This document shows, in pieces, positions 8,213-17,068 of a stretch of 41,294 nucleotides of DNA (positions are counted from its first letter, which is position 1; every line of letters starts with the position of its first letter). A program made the translations under genes and the position numbers. Where the stretch lies: contig CAIULL010000146.1 of NCBI GenBank assembly GCA_903899985.1, positions 1 through 41,294 on the forward strand. The letters are read 5' to 3'. Below the pieces are notes generated by a model. That model saw only the letters and a program-made list of their open reading frames with translations, made no database searches and was not told the DNA's origin. This DNA is from an uncultured Schlesneria sp. (GTDB lineage: Bacteria > Planctomycetota > Planctomycetia > Planctomycetales > Planctomycetaceae).

Positions 8213-10441
8213 TTATGCCGTTCGAGCGAACGGCTCGATCTCTTGAGCATCTGAACCATGGTTGCGAGGCGAGCAGCGGACAACTTCCTGTGTTTCAGCC
8301 GCGCGCATCACGTCAAAACTCACTCGTGTGACTTCTGCCAGTTCTTCTATCGAAATTGGGGAAGCGCCACCTTTTTCGATGGCTTCCAGAAACGCCTTGA
8401 CTTCTGCGACATGCCCCTTGTCTTGCTGCCACAGGTTCATGCTACGAAATTTTTTCCAGCCCACCGCAGTCATTCGGCGAAAGTTATCAAGCTGAATCAC
8501 TCGGCCTGCACAGAAGACTTCCAGTCGCTCTTTCGAAATTGACCGGTGTCCGTTTGCAAGATAGTGCACGGTTCCGAACGAGCCATCTGCAAAAGAGAGC
8601 GTGATCGACATTTTGTCGTCACGAATCTCAACGGCAGAATCTCGTCCGAACATTGTTGCCTGAACGGCAACAACCGGATGGCCACAGAGAAAACGCAGAA
8701 GATCGATAAAGTGACAGCCTTCACCAATCACTCGGCCACCACCTGCGACGGGATCGTGAACCCAATGATTGCGTGGAATATTTCCTGCGTTGACTGTCAT
8801 TACGAACGATTTTGGTTCTTGAACCTCGCACAACAGCGACTTCATTCGTTGGATTTGAGGTGCGAACCGGCGATTAAAACCGACCGTGAAAATCGGTGCG
8901 TAACCAATTTTGTCTTGCGAAACGCGTTCGTAAGTTTCGACGACTCGGGCCAGATCGACAGCGTTCAATGCCATCGGCTTTTCGACGAAAACATGCTTTC
9001 CGGCTTCAAGTGCCCGGCACGCCAGGCTCGCATGGCTGTCGTGCTGAGTTGCGACCACGATTGTGTTAATTTCCGGGTCTGCCATCACGGCATCCAGGTC
9101 ACTGGTGGCCTTTTCAAAGCCGAACTTTCGTGCAGCATAAGCGGCGGTTAGTCCATTTCGTGACGCGACACAGGCGAGTTTCGCTCCGTTTTTCCGAAAC
9201 GCCGGAATCAAGACCTGCGAGGCATAGTTACCAGCTCCGATAATCGCCACTCGGGCGTCGATTACGGATTGGGTCTCGCAAGCAACTTGCAATCGGACAG
9301 TCCGTTGACGAAGTGGGGACGTCGCCACAGGTTCCGATTGAGGATATTCAAGCAGAACTCCCAGCGAAGGCTGTTTGCTTGAGATCAAATCATAAGCAGC
9401 GACAGCAGAGTCGATTGAGAACCGATGTGTGACAAGCGGATCGGGATTGACCCGGTTGTCGGCCATCATGTCGAGCATGGCTTCGAAATTGCGTTGTTCA
9501 GTCCAGCGAACAAAGCCAATCGGATAATCGTTTCCGCGTTGTTCGTAATCCGAATCATAACGGCCGGGGCCATAAGAACACGAGACCTGGAATGTCAATT
9601 CCTTTTCATAGAAGTCAGCTCGAGACAGCTTCAAACCAACCACTCCAACCAGCACAATGCGACCACGTCGTCGGCACATTTGAGCGGCTTGATGCATCGG
9701 TTCATCGCTGTCGGTGGCCGCTGTTATGATGACACTGTCCACACCTCGGCCACGCGAAAACTGCCTTGCCGCAGCCACGGGATCGCCGCTGCCGAGATTA
9801 AATGTCTCGGCGCCAAGATCCTCAGCCAGCTTCAGCCTCGACGGCGAGAAATCCAGGCCCAGCACTCGGCAACCATGAGCTTTCAACAGTTGCACGGTCA
9901 ACAGACCGATAAGACCCAGTCCCGACACAACAAATGCTTCGCCAAGTGTCGGTTGTGCAAGACGAACTCCCTGCAATCCAATTGACCCCAGGACAGTAAA
10001 CGCCGCCGCTTCGTCGCTGACACTATCGGGAATCTTGGCGCACAAATTCTTCGGAACACAGACGATTTCTGCATGGGGACCATTGCTTGCGACGCGGTCT
10101 CCCACTTGAAATTCGTTGACGCCCGCCCCGACTTCAAGAACTGTTCCCACATTACAGTAACCCAGCGGGATCGGCTGATCGAGCTTGCTTCGAACGGCCA
10201 TCAACGTTGGAACGAGCCCATCGGTTTTGACTTTGTCGAGGACCTGCCAGACTTTATCGGGCTGTCGCCGAGCCTTTTCGAGTAAGCTCGCCTTGCCAAA
10301 TTCAACCAACATTCGCTCGGTTCCAGCCGAAACGAGGCTGACCCGAGTTTGAACGAGTATCTGGCCCGGCCCAACTGCAGGGCAGGGGACATCCACTAAC
10401 TCTGTCTGACCATTCGCCAATGATTGCAGTATCTGTCGCAT
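8213..10441 (-). CDS. Bi-domain oxidoreductase: zinc-type MDR dehydrogenase fused to Gfo/Idh/MocA
   Basis: A 742-residue fusion. Residues 1-370 form a medium-chain dehydrogenase/reductase with an N-terminal GroES-like domain (SLVSAGTER, GYCNVGTVLEVG) and a Rossmann fold carrying SGLGLIGLL at 173-181. Residues 395-730 form a Gfo/Idh/MocA oxidoreductase with GAGNYAS at 402-408, the VFVEKP motif at 484-489 and the C-terminal alpha/beta domain (GGGRVIGEGCHFIDLLRF). This fusion recurs in exopolysaccharide and O-antigen loci beside UDP-GlcNAc epimerases and heparinase-like genes, but its reaction is not settled. A two-step redox change on a nucleotide sugar or polymer intermediate is plausible. It is the first gene of the operon, and the promoter should lie in the spacer above 10441. 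The Shine-Dalgarno is weak. Confidence 0.9.
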   Translation of the reverse strand: MRQILQSLANGQTELVDVPCPAVGPGQILVQTRVSLVSAGTERMLVEFGKASLLEKARRQPDKVWQVLDKVKTDGLVPTLMAVRSKLDQPIPLGYCNVGTVLEVGAGVNEFQVGDRVASNGPHAEIVCVPKNLCAKIPDSVSDEAAAFTVLGSIGLQGVRLAQPTLGEAFVVSGLGLIGLLTVQLLKAHGCRVLGLDFSPSRLKLAEDLGAETFNLGSGDPVAAARQFSRGRGVDSVIITAATDSDEPMHQAAQMCRRRGRIVLVGVVGLKLSRADFYEKELTFQVSCSYGPGRYDSDYEQRGNDYPIGFVRWTEQRNFEAMLDMMADNRVNPDPLVTHRFSIDSAVAAYDLISSKQPSLGVLLEYPQSEPVATSPLRQRTVRLQVACETQSVIDARVAIIGAGNYASQVLIPAFRKNGAKLACVASRNGLTAAYAARKFGFEKATSDLDAVMADPEINTIVVATQHDSHASLACRALEAGKHVFVEKPMALNAVDLARVVETYERVSQDKIGYAPIFTVGFNRRFAPQIQRMKSLLCEVQEPKSFVMTVNAGNIPRNHWVHDPVAGGGRVIGEGCHFIDLLRFLCGHPVVAVQATMFGRDSAVEIRDDKMSITLSFADGSFGTVHYLANGHRSISKERLEVFCAGRVIQLDNFRRMTAVGWKKFRSMNLWQQDKGHVAEVKAFLEAIEKGGASPISIEELAEVTRVSFDVMRAAETQEVVRCSPRNHGSDAQEIEPFARTA

Positions 10442-10703
10442 CCGTGCGATTCACTCATCAAATGACCATGACTTTTATTAAGAACGAGCGGGAAGATACG
10501 TGGACATCTCAAGTGCTACAAGTGCAGTTTCGGGACCCCACAACTGCCATCCCCCGCAGTTTGAACAGATCCTTGTTTTCGGGAGTGCAAGGTTCCATCC
10601 GAGCCGTCTTTTCTGTTTTGTCCCAAACCCGTTGGATGCGGTCGAGTCATCGAGTTCCACCAAAACCAAAATAGACATCCAGGCGAGCCGAGCGGCTTAA
10701 GCC

Positions 10704-10801
10704 CCCGGACCGGCCCAGCCGGTTTTCATGCGCGTCGCACGACGGGTTGAAAATAGGGCAATCATTCGCGCGTTGACGAGAAGAGCCCAGGTAAGTTAGG
10801 G
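10704..10801 (+). repeat. Tandem repeat copy A (98-bp unit)
   Basis: First of two adjacent 98-bp units. The first 77 bases match the unit at 10802 with only a handful of substitutions; the remainder is looser. The unit starts with a GC-rich hairpin and T-run, continues with a core beginning GCGCGTCGCACGACGGGTT, and passes through AATAGGGCAATCATTCGCG. The core is shared with copies at 28421 and 29813. Confidence 0.85.
10709..10726 (+). terminator. Terminator-like hairpin in repeat copy A
   Basis: ACCGGC and GCCGGT form a perfect six-pair stem around a CCA loop, followed by a T-run (TTTT counting the last stem base). It has the form of a small intrinsic terminator on the plus strand. No plus-strand gene lies close upstream, so it may simply be part of the repeat. 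Confidence 0.5.
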
Positions 10802-10899
10802 CCCGGACCGGCCCGGCCGGTTTTTATGTGCGTCGCACGACGGGTTAAAAATAGGGCAATCATTCGCGCATTGACGAGGTGAGACCGGGTACGTTAGCC
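10802..10899 (+). repeat. Tandem repeat copy B (98-bp unit)
   Basis: Second unit, directly abutting copy A at an offset of 98 bp. It carries the same hairpin, core (GTGCGTCGCACGACGGG) and AATAGGGCAATCATTCGCG segment as copy A. The two units have diverged slightly, for example in the hairpin loop (CCG instead of CCA). Confidence 0.85.
10807..10825 (+). terminator. Terminator-like hairpin in repeat copy B
   Basis: ACCGGC and GCCGGT pair around a CCG loop and lead into TTTTT, so this is an intrinsic-terminator-like structure on the plus strand. It is slightly better than the one in copy A because the T-run is longer. Confidence 0.5.
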
Positions 10900-11449
10900 C
10901 TCAGACTTTTCGTTATTTTCTTCCCTTCGTTAACTTCCTTAAATTCTGTTCAAAATCTTCTCATCCGTTCTACTGTCAACAGGCCACCGAGAAACTCAGT
11001 GTCAAATTTCGATCCAGTTCAAATTTCATCATTCCTCCCAGGCGAGCCGAGGATTTTAATTTTTGAAGTCTTGGTGAATTTACCAACCAGGCTCCTGACG
11101 CCATGGCAAACAACGAACCGCCCGAATCAGCCCATACCAATCGGCGGCAGCGGGCGATCCGTTTTCAGTTCGTTTAAATATGTAAAATATAGATAACGAC
11201 AATTTGTTATAAGAAAAGAATTCGAGTGTCAACGGTAAGTTCTGAGCAGCTTCTTAACGTTTGGAAGGTGTTTGTAAAATTGGTTGTCGATCAGCCGGCT
11301 GTTGCTTGGTAGGAGGCACACTCCGGTTCCCTCGCCAAGACGAAATCTTGATATAGCCAGGCGCATCACCCACTGCCTATATTAGCTTCAGGAAAATACT
11401 TCCAAAAGATCTGCGGGACGCAAGATTTATCCGGTTCTTTAAAAGGACG

Positions 11450-11974
11450 ATGTCTCTGGAATTCAATGGGGGAATTGAAATTAAAGTTGTGTTTTGGCCG
11501 ATCAACAAAGGGAGGTGGCCATTTGAATCGTTGGCATCTTGCACGGTCAGTGTTGACTCAGGTCGAATTCACCGTACATACGACGTCGATGGGATCTTGA
11601 ATTTCTGTCGTGCTTGGGACCTCAGGTACGATGGGAAAAGGATTCAGCGAAAAAGCATAGAGATTAAGAAACAATTGTCATGGTTGCCGCAAATACGGAT
11701 TATCCGTTGCGCATTCGAAATCAGGCGTGACGGGGAGGCCATTGCGACCATCAAGCCGAGAGGTGGGCGCTGGCGGTATTTCGACTTTGACTGCGGTGGA
11801 AGGACATTCGAGTTCACAAATACTTGGAGGCATCCGTCCCTGATCTGTCGGCAACTTGACATGAAGCAGGTCGATGTTAACGCTTACACCCTCAATGAAA
11901 CGGCTGATGAGCTTGACCCAGACGCAATCGCCATGCTGTGCGTTTACTGGCGGGAGCATTGTCTCTCTGATTAG
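11450..11974 (+). CDS. Protein of unknown function (174 aa)
   Basis: I do not recognise this protein. It is soluble, with no signal peptide or membrane helix, and rich in aromatic and basic residues. Alternating hydrophobic strands suggest a beta-rich fold (for example IRIIRCAFEIRRDGEAIATIKPRG, then WRYFDFDCGGRTFEF). A LURP-one/Tubby-like beta barrel is a loose visual resemblance only. AAAAGGA precedes the ATG, but only two bases separate it from the start, which is unusually close. The gene stands alone on the plus strand between the repeat-bearing spacer and the convergent sigma-54 activator. Coding appears real because the frame is long, has a plausible ribosome site and uses codons like its neighbours. 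Confidence 0.6.
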   Translation: MSLEFNGGIEIKVVFWPINKGRWPFESLASCTVSVDSGRIHRTYDVDGILNFCRAWDLRYDGKRIQRKSIEIKKQLSWLPQIRIIRCAFEIRRDGEAIATIKPRGGRWRYFDFDCGGRTFEFTNTWRHPSLICRQLDMKQVDVNAYTLNETADELDPDAIAMLCVYWREHCLSD

Positions 11975-12013
11975 ACAACGTGTCATGTGTTGCCTGCCCG
12001 CGCTTTTCAAGTT

Positions 12014-13072
12014 TTATCGTGCTTCTGCCTGCAGGCTGTAGTCATCGATCTTTTTATGCAACGTGTTCCGATTGATACCGAGTTTTACCGCAGCCTTGGT
12101 CTGTGTTCCCTGGCAGGTCCGAAGTACTTGAAGAAGCACTTCTTTTTCGACTAACGAGACGATTCGTTCGTGTATGTCCTGTGCATCATCCCCAGCTTCC
12201 ATCAAACCGAGAGTGACAAGTTCGCTACACATCTTTTGAATCCCGCCTGATTTGGCGCGACTGATTCTGACTGGCGCTAAGCCACGAACGTGCGGTGGGA
12301 ACAGGTCCATCGCCAATGTTTCCGACGTGCAGAGAACCGTAGCACGCTCGATATAATTCTGCAGTTCGCGTACGTTGCCGGGCCAGGAATAGGCTTGAAG
12401 CATCGAGATCACGTCAGCGGGAATTTTGGGGATCGGTCGTCCGTTCGCAGCCGCGTATTTCCTGGCAAAAAATGTGACCAGTGCTTCAATATCTTCTGGA
12501 CGGTCGCGAAGCGGAGGCAAATAGACAGGAACGACGTTCAATCGATAATAAAGGTCTTCTCGAAATCGCTCTGCGTCGATTTCATCGAGCAGGTCGCGGT
12601 TCGTTGCAGCGACAATCCGACAGTCGACACGAATCGTCTTTGTATCCCCAACCCGCTCAAATTCTTGTTCCTGAAGCACTCGAAGCAGTTTCACCTGCAA
12701 CGTGTAACTCATCGAATTGATTTCATCCAGAAAAATCGTACCGCCGTGTGCGGCTTCGAATCGTCCAGTCCGATTTTCGTGAGCACTCGTGAAGGCCCCT
12801 TTCACATGTCCAAAAAGCTCGCTTTCCAGCAGGCTTTCACTCAGGGCACCACAATTCACTCGAATAAATGGGCCTGATGCACGGGGGCTCAGTTCGTGCA
12901 GGGCACGTGCGATTAATTCTTTCCCTGTTCCCGTTTCTCCCATCAATAGAACAGTTGCCGAGGTACTGGCGACCTGTCTGGTCAGGCGATAGACATCGGT
13001 CATGGCAGGACCGTTGCCGATCATCCCGTCCAGGACGATGGAGCCATTTTTCCCGTTCCCAGCAGTACTCAT
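12014..13072 (-). CDS. Sigma-54-dependent transcriptional activator without sensory domain
   Basis: A 352-residue bacterial enhancer-binding protein. The AAA+ domain starts almost at once: Walker A GETGTGKE at 45-52, the sigma-54-contacting loop GAFTSA at 92-97, Walker B GGTIFLDE at 110-117, the [11 protein letters not shown] arginine-finger segment at 170-180, and sensor-[10 protein letters not shown] at 230-237. A Fis-type helix-turn-helix ends the protein ([18 protein letters not shown]). It should activate sigma-54 promoters by ATP-driven opening of RNA polymerase. There is no receiver, GAF or PAS domain, so its activity must be controlled by expression or a partner. The loop reads GAFTSA, not the canonical GAFTGA. 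A GAGGAAG segment precedes the ATG. It is divergent from the DUF1549 gene, and target genes are unknown. Confidence 0.95.
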   Translation of the reverse strand: MSTAGNGKNGSIVLDGMIGNGPAMTDVYRLTRQVASTSATVLLMGETGTGKELIARALHELSPRASGPFIRVNCGALSESLLESELFGHVKGAFTSAHENRTGRFEAAHGGTIFLDEINSMSYTLQVKLLRVLQEQEFERVGDTKTIRVDCRIVAATNRDLLDEIDAERFREDLYYRLNVVPVYLPPLRDRPEDIEALVTFFARKYAAANGRPIPKIPADVISMLQAYSWPGNVRELQNYIERATVLCTSETLAMDLFPPHVRGLAPVRISRAKSGGIQKMCSELVTLGLMEAGDDAQDIHERIVSLVEKEVLLQVLRTCQGTQTKAAVKLGINRNTLHKKIDDYSLQAEAR

Positions 13073-13512
13073 CTTCCTCTACCCCTCGTATTCCTATGCT
13101 CGTCCGTCGAACATCTTGCTTCTATTATGAGCCGAGACTCAGGAATTCAAGGCCAAGTCACGAAAGTCAATTAAGTTTTCACAACTAAACACGATTGAGA
13201 ATGCGGAAAATGCGCGTTTTGTCATCATGAAAGCCTGTAAATAGAGCATAACATCACGCTACAGCTTCCATGCGGGCGTTTCTCCATTGATATGCAAGCA
13301 ACATGCCCGTTCGCGAGGAATGCGGGTGTCCAGATTCAAACTCGCTAAAAAAACGACACCTTGGCGATTGCTGAAAACTCCATAAGGAATTTTTTCTGAT
13401 CGGGAAAGTCGTCAGAGCTTTGTGTAGAATTCTCCAATCCGATCCAAAAACTTATTTTAACAGTTCTGTAAAAGCCATCGCTGAGGTCCTGATCTCATTG
13501 AAGGGTTCGAAT
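13073..13512. other. 440-bp divergent intergenic region
   Basis: Lies between the minus-strand sigma-54 activator and the plus-strand DUF1549/DUF1553 gene, so it should contain both promoters. I found no clear -24/-12 sigma-54 site (GG-N10-GC with the usual flanks) and no strong -35/-10 pair. An in-frame extension of the downstream gene back to 13420 exists but begins without a ribosome site. Confidence 0.5.
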
Positions 13513-15471
13513 ATGTTTCGTAGCTCGCGTGTAATGTTGTCCATTACCGGAACTCTCGTTTGGGGACCGTTCGTTACCGCAATTTTTTTCGTATCAGGAT
13601 TTGGCGAATTGCTGGTGCTTTCGGCTAATGCGGCTTCCCCCAAGGCGCCTAAAAAACCTGAACCTCCACCACATGTCGCCGAAAGACACCAAAATGTCGC
13701 CAAGGTTGATCCGAGTATTCGAACTGCCGTGTTGGCTTCCGCCGCCAAAATCGATGCGATGGTGGACGCTAATTATGCCCGGCACTCGGTAACGCCGAAT
13801 TCGATCACCACTGACGAGCAGTTTCTGCGTCGAATTTACCTCGATATCACTGGCACAATTCCCAGTCTGAAGCAGGTTCGGCTATTTTCTTCCAACAGCG
13901 ATTCGCAAAAGCGATCAAAGTTAATCGACATTCTTCTTAATCAAGAGGGATATGCCAGCAACTTCTATAACTACTGGTCCGATATTCTTCGCCTTAAAGA
14001 CGGGCAAATAACCAATAACGTTCCCGGGAAACCGTACTGTGAATGGGTCAAGGAATGCCTTGAGACCAACAAGCCCTATGACAAATTTGTCTATGAGATG
14101 CTTACCGCAGAAGGAAAGGTCTGGGACAACCCCGCTTCCGGTTACATCTTGCGGGATTCGGGTATGCCACTGGATGCGGTGAATAACACCGTCCGCGTGT
14201 TTCTCGGGACACAAATCGGTTGCGCCCAATGTCACAACCACCCATTCGATCATTGGACTCAGAAAGAGTTCTATGAAATGGCGGCCTTCATGGTCGGTAC
14301 GACAACTCGCCGAAACGGTCAGGACAAAAAATTCGGGGGTGGCAATGTCATCAACAAGCTGAAGGATGAACTAAAGAAGACTGATCCGAAATATGATGGA
14401 GGCGGAAAGTATAATCGGTTTTTCAACGGCAATCTGATGGAGGTCTACGACCGTCCGGCGAAGCTGCAGCTTCCACATGATTATCAATACGACGATGGAA
14501 AGCCAAAGCAAAATGTCGAACCGAAGACCATTTTCGGGCCACCCGCGAAGATTGAAAAAGGAGAATCACCACGGATTGCTTTCGCCAAATGGATTACGTC
14601 GCCGGAAAACCCTCGATTCGCCAAGGTGATCGCAAATCGCCTGTGGAAGAAATCTTTCGGTGTCGGACTGATCGAACCGATCGACGACATCAAGGATAAC
14701 AGCCAGCCAGAGAATCCTGAATTGATGGAGTTTCTGACTCAAGAAATGATCCGTCTGAAATTCGATGTGAAAGAATATCTCAGGATCATTTACAACACCA
14801 AAACCTATCAGCGGGAAGCAACCCACGCCGAGATCACTCCTGGCGACGAATATCACTTTCCCGGCCCCGTGCTCCGGCGGATGACGGCCGAACAGATCTG
14901 GGACAGCTTTATCACTCTGGCGGCTTATAAACCCGGCGAATATCAGGCCGAGCCGGCAAGTGTCGAAGCAAAATTACTGAATCTTGATCTGGCCAACGCC
15001 ACAGCAAAGCAGATTTACGACCGCGAACAACAACTTAAGTCTGCTGAATTGAAAAAGGCTCGCGAGGCCCGTGACAAAGATCACACTTACAAAGGTTTAT
15101 TGCTGGTTCGTGCATCGGAATTACCATCCCCACGGCCACCGGGGCACTTCCTGCGGCAGTTCGGGCAATCAGATCGCGAAGCGATTGAAGTCTCGTCCGT
15201 TGATGGATCGGTTCCACAAGTCCTGCAAATGTTTAATGGTCCGATTACGCACATGCTGCTTGAACCGAAATCCGTTATTTACAACAACGTGATTGCAGAA
15301 AAGTCGAATGAATCACGCATTGACGTCATCTTCCAGTCGATACTGAGCCGCAGGCCTTCGAAAGAAGAGCGTCTTGCGGCATTTGCCGAAGTCAAAGCGC
15401 ACGGTGATCCTGGCTATGGAAATGTGATCTGGGCTCTGGTCAATACGCGTGAGTTCCTGTTCATTCAATGA
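13513..15471 (+). CDS. Secreted DUF1549/DUF1553 protein (planctomycete cytochrome-like family)
   Basis: A 652-residue exported protein. A hydrophobic signal segment is followed by a likely cleavage site around ANA-AS at residues 38-42, then a proline-rich linker. DUF1549 spans about 75-280 ([38 protein letters not shown]) and includes a CxxCH sequence at 237-241 that could bind c-type heme. DUF1553 covers about 370-640 ([38 protein letters not shown]). These proteins are expanded in Planctomycetes and almost always precede a DUF1501 gene. Their role is unproven; links to periplasmic redox or polysaccharide breakdown have been suggested. The ATG at 13513 is chosen because AAGGG lies seven bases before it and the signal peptide starts there. 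Confidence 0.93.
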   Translation: MFRSSRVMLSITGTLVWGPFVTAIFFVSGFGELLVLSANAASPKAPKKPEPPPHVAERHQNVAKVDPSIRTAVLASAAKIDAMVDANYARHSVTPNSITTDEQFLRRIYLDITGTIPSLKQVRLFSSNSDSQKRSKLIDILLNQEGYASNFYNYWSDILRLKDGQITNNVPGKPYCEWVKECLETNKPYDKFVYEMLTAEGKVWDNPASGYILRDSGMPLDAVNNTVRVFLGTQIGCAQCHNHPFDHWTQKEFYEMAAFMVGTTTRRNGQDKKFGGGNVINKLKDELKKTDPKYDGGGKYNRFFNGNLMEVYDRPAKLQLPHDYQYDDGKPKQNVEPKTIFGPPAKIEKGESPRIAFAKWITSPENPRFAKVIANRLWKKSFGVGLIEPIDDIKDNSQPENPELMEFLTQEMIRLKFDVKEYLRIIYNTKTYQREATHAEITPGDEYHFPGPVLRRMTAEQIWDSFITLAAYKPGEYQAEPASVEAKLLNLDLANATAKQIYDREQQLKSAELKKAREARDKDHTYKGLLLVRASELPSPRPPGHFLRQFGQSDREAIEVSSVDGSVPQVLQMFNGPITHMLLEPKSVIYNNVIAEKSNESRIDVIFQSILSRRPSKEERLAAFAEVKAHGDPGYGNVIWALVNTREFLFIQ

Positions 15472-15718
15472 CCAGTAAACGATGGTGTTCCGAGTAATAT
15501 CCGTGTGCGAAAAATGAAACGCAAAAATACAAATGCCGAAAGTAAAGAGGTGGAATACTCAACTACGCTAATCTGCACGAAAACAAGAAACAGTTAGTTA
15601 TTTGTTATTAGTGCCAATTAGTGTTTGTGTTCTCTTTTTTCGGTACTTTGGTGTTTGAAAACGAGTTCCACAAAATCTTACTGTCAAAATGTTACCGTGA
15701 AGACAAAGGCAACGAAAC

Positions 15719-17044
15719 ATGTCTAATGAGCTAAATGACTTCGTCTCTCGCCGCATGTTTCTGGAGTACGCCGCAAGAACAATGCTTGGGGTTACCATTC
15801 TTCCCGTTGGCCTGGCAAATGCCGCTGACGACAAAACTTCAAACAAGAAGGACGATAAGGGGTCTAGCAGCAGTACTGAAGCGAAGGAAGGTTCAGCCAA
15901 GCATGTTATTTTCTTGTACATGAACGGAGCAATGTCCCACCTGGATACGTTCGACTTAAAGCCCGGTCGCGAAACGCAAGGAGAAACAAAGGGCATTTCC
16001 ACGAACGTCCCAGGAATGCAATTCGGTGAAACCTTACCCGAATTGGCGAAGGTCGCCAGCGAAATGGCGGTGATTCGATCACTGCATACCGAAACCGGCG
16101 ATCATGAAGGGGGCCGCTATTTCATGCGGACCAGTTACAAGGAAATCGCCTCAATAAGACACCCTGGTATGGGAGCATGGGCCCTGAAGATTCTTGGCCG
16201 CCAAAACAGAACACTTCCTGACAACGTTCTGATTGGCGGCGAGGCACGCCATCCTGGTGCCGGGTTTCTTGAGCCCGCATTCACCCCAGTTCCCGTCGGT
16301 GACCCGAACGCCGGCCTGCAAAATACGGTGACGCCGAAATACCTGACCGACGCCTCCTTCGAAAAACGAATGGAACTGATCAACAAGTTCGATTCGGACT
16401 TCCGGAAGAAGTATCCTCAGAAACAGGTTGATGCCTATTCCGATTTCTATCGTCAGGCCAATCAATTGGTTCATAGCGACGAGCTGAAAGCCTTCGACCT
16501 GAATCAAGAGAAGCCCGAAGTTCGTGACAAATATGGTCGAGATCAGTTTGGTCAGGGATGCCTGCTCGCACGACGTCTCGTTGAGCATAATGTGCGCTAC
16601 ATTGAAATCAGCCTTGGTGGCTGGGATATGCATACCGAGATTTTTTCGCGAGACAAACTTCCTGCTCGCGCCGCCATCCTCGACCGAGCGGCATCGGTGC
16701 TGATCTCTGATCTGAAGTCCAAAGGGCTGCTGAAGAACACTCTCGTCGTTTTAGGGACGGAGTTTGGTCGCACTCCGCATATTAATGCGAACAGCGGTCG
16801 GGACCATCATCCCGGCGTATTTTCCGGTTTTTTTGCCGGGGGTGGGATCAAAGGTGGCCGCTTTTATGGGACCTCCGACAAAAATGGCTATAGCCCCGAA
16901 GAAGATGACGTAACCGTCGCCGACTTTAACGCGACAATTGCTCATGCCTTAGGACTACCAATTCAAAAAGAATTCTTTTCGAAGTCAGGCCGTCCGTTCA
17001 AAGTGGCCCATGATGGAAAACCACTTGTTAAGCTGTTTTCCTGA
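15719..17044 (+). CDS. DUF1501 family protein with Tat-like signal
   Basis: A 441-residue protein beginning with a twin-arginine-like signal: SRRMFLEYAART at 10-21, a hydrophobic stretch and GLANAA near 31-36, implying export of a folded protein. The body has the DUF1501 (sulfatase/alkaline-phosphatase-fold) features: HVIFLYMNGAMSHLDTFDLKPG near the N-terminus, the EISLGGWDMHTEIF region, and the C-terminal VLGTEFGRTPHIN and GRDHHPGVFSGFFAGGG segments, whose His and Asp residues could bind metals. It follows the DUF1549/DUF1553 gene by 247 bp on the same strand, the usual planctomycete pairing. AAAGG lies nine bases before the ATG. The gene ends 24 bp before the convergent C45 gene. No substrate is known. 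Confidence 0.93.
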   Translation: MSNELNDFVSRRMFLEYAARTMLGVTILPVGLANAADDKTSNKKDDKGSSSSTEAKEGSAKHVIFLYMNGAMSHLDTFDLKPGRETQGETKGISTNVPGMQFGETLPELAKVASEMAVIRSLHTETGDHEGGRYFMRTSYKEIASIRHPGMGAWALKILGRQNRTLPDNVLIGGEARHPGAGFLEPAFTPVPVGDPNAGLQNTVTPKYLTDASFEKRMELINKFDSDFRKKYPQKQVDAYSDFYRQANQLVHSDELKAFDLNQEKPEVRDKYGRDQFGQGCLLARRLVEHNVRYIEISLGGWDMHTEIFSRDKLPARAAILDRAASVLISDLKSKGLLKNTLVVLGTEFGRTPHINANSGRDHHPGVFSGFFAGGGIKGGRFYGTSDKNGYSPEEDDVTVADFNATIAHALGLPIQKEFFSKSGRPFKVAHDGKPLVKLFS

Positions 17045-17068
17045 GTCGATTTCGTTGTTTCAAATGAC

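Larger units (their letters stand above)
10442..11449. other. 1-kb intergenic spacer with repeats
   Basis: No convincing gene is present. It should hold the promoter of the minus-strand glycan operon (start 10441) and that of the plus-strand gene at 11450. It contains a two-copy 98-bp tandem repeat (10704-10899), and each copy starts with a GC-rich hairpin plus T-run. The stretch from about 10900 to 11240 is noticeably AT-richer, especially 11165-11220, and shows nothing I can name. Short open frames on both strands at 10478-10700 and 10879-11196 lack start signals or recognisable motifs. Confidence 0.6.

Noticed and set aside
10478-10700. Open frames on both strands upstream of the glycan operon
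   Set aside because: Both overlap each other, have no ribosome site, and show no family motif; a cysteine pair in one is not convincing.
10879-11196. 105-residue plus-strand frame in the repeat-bearing spacer
   Set aside because: It begins inside the repeat unit, has no ribosome site and its composition does not look coding.
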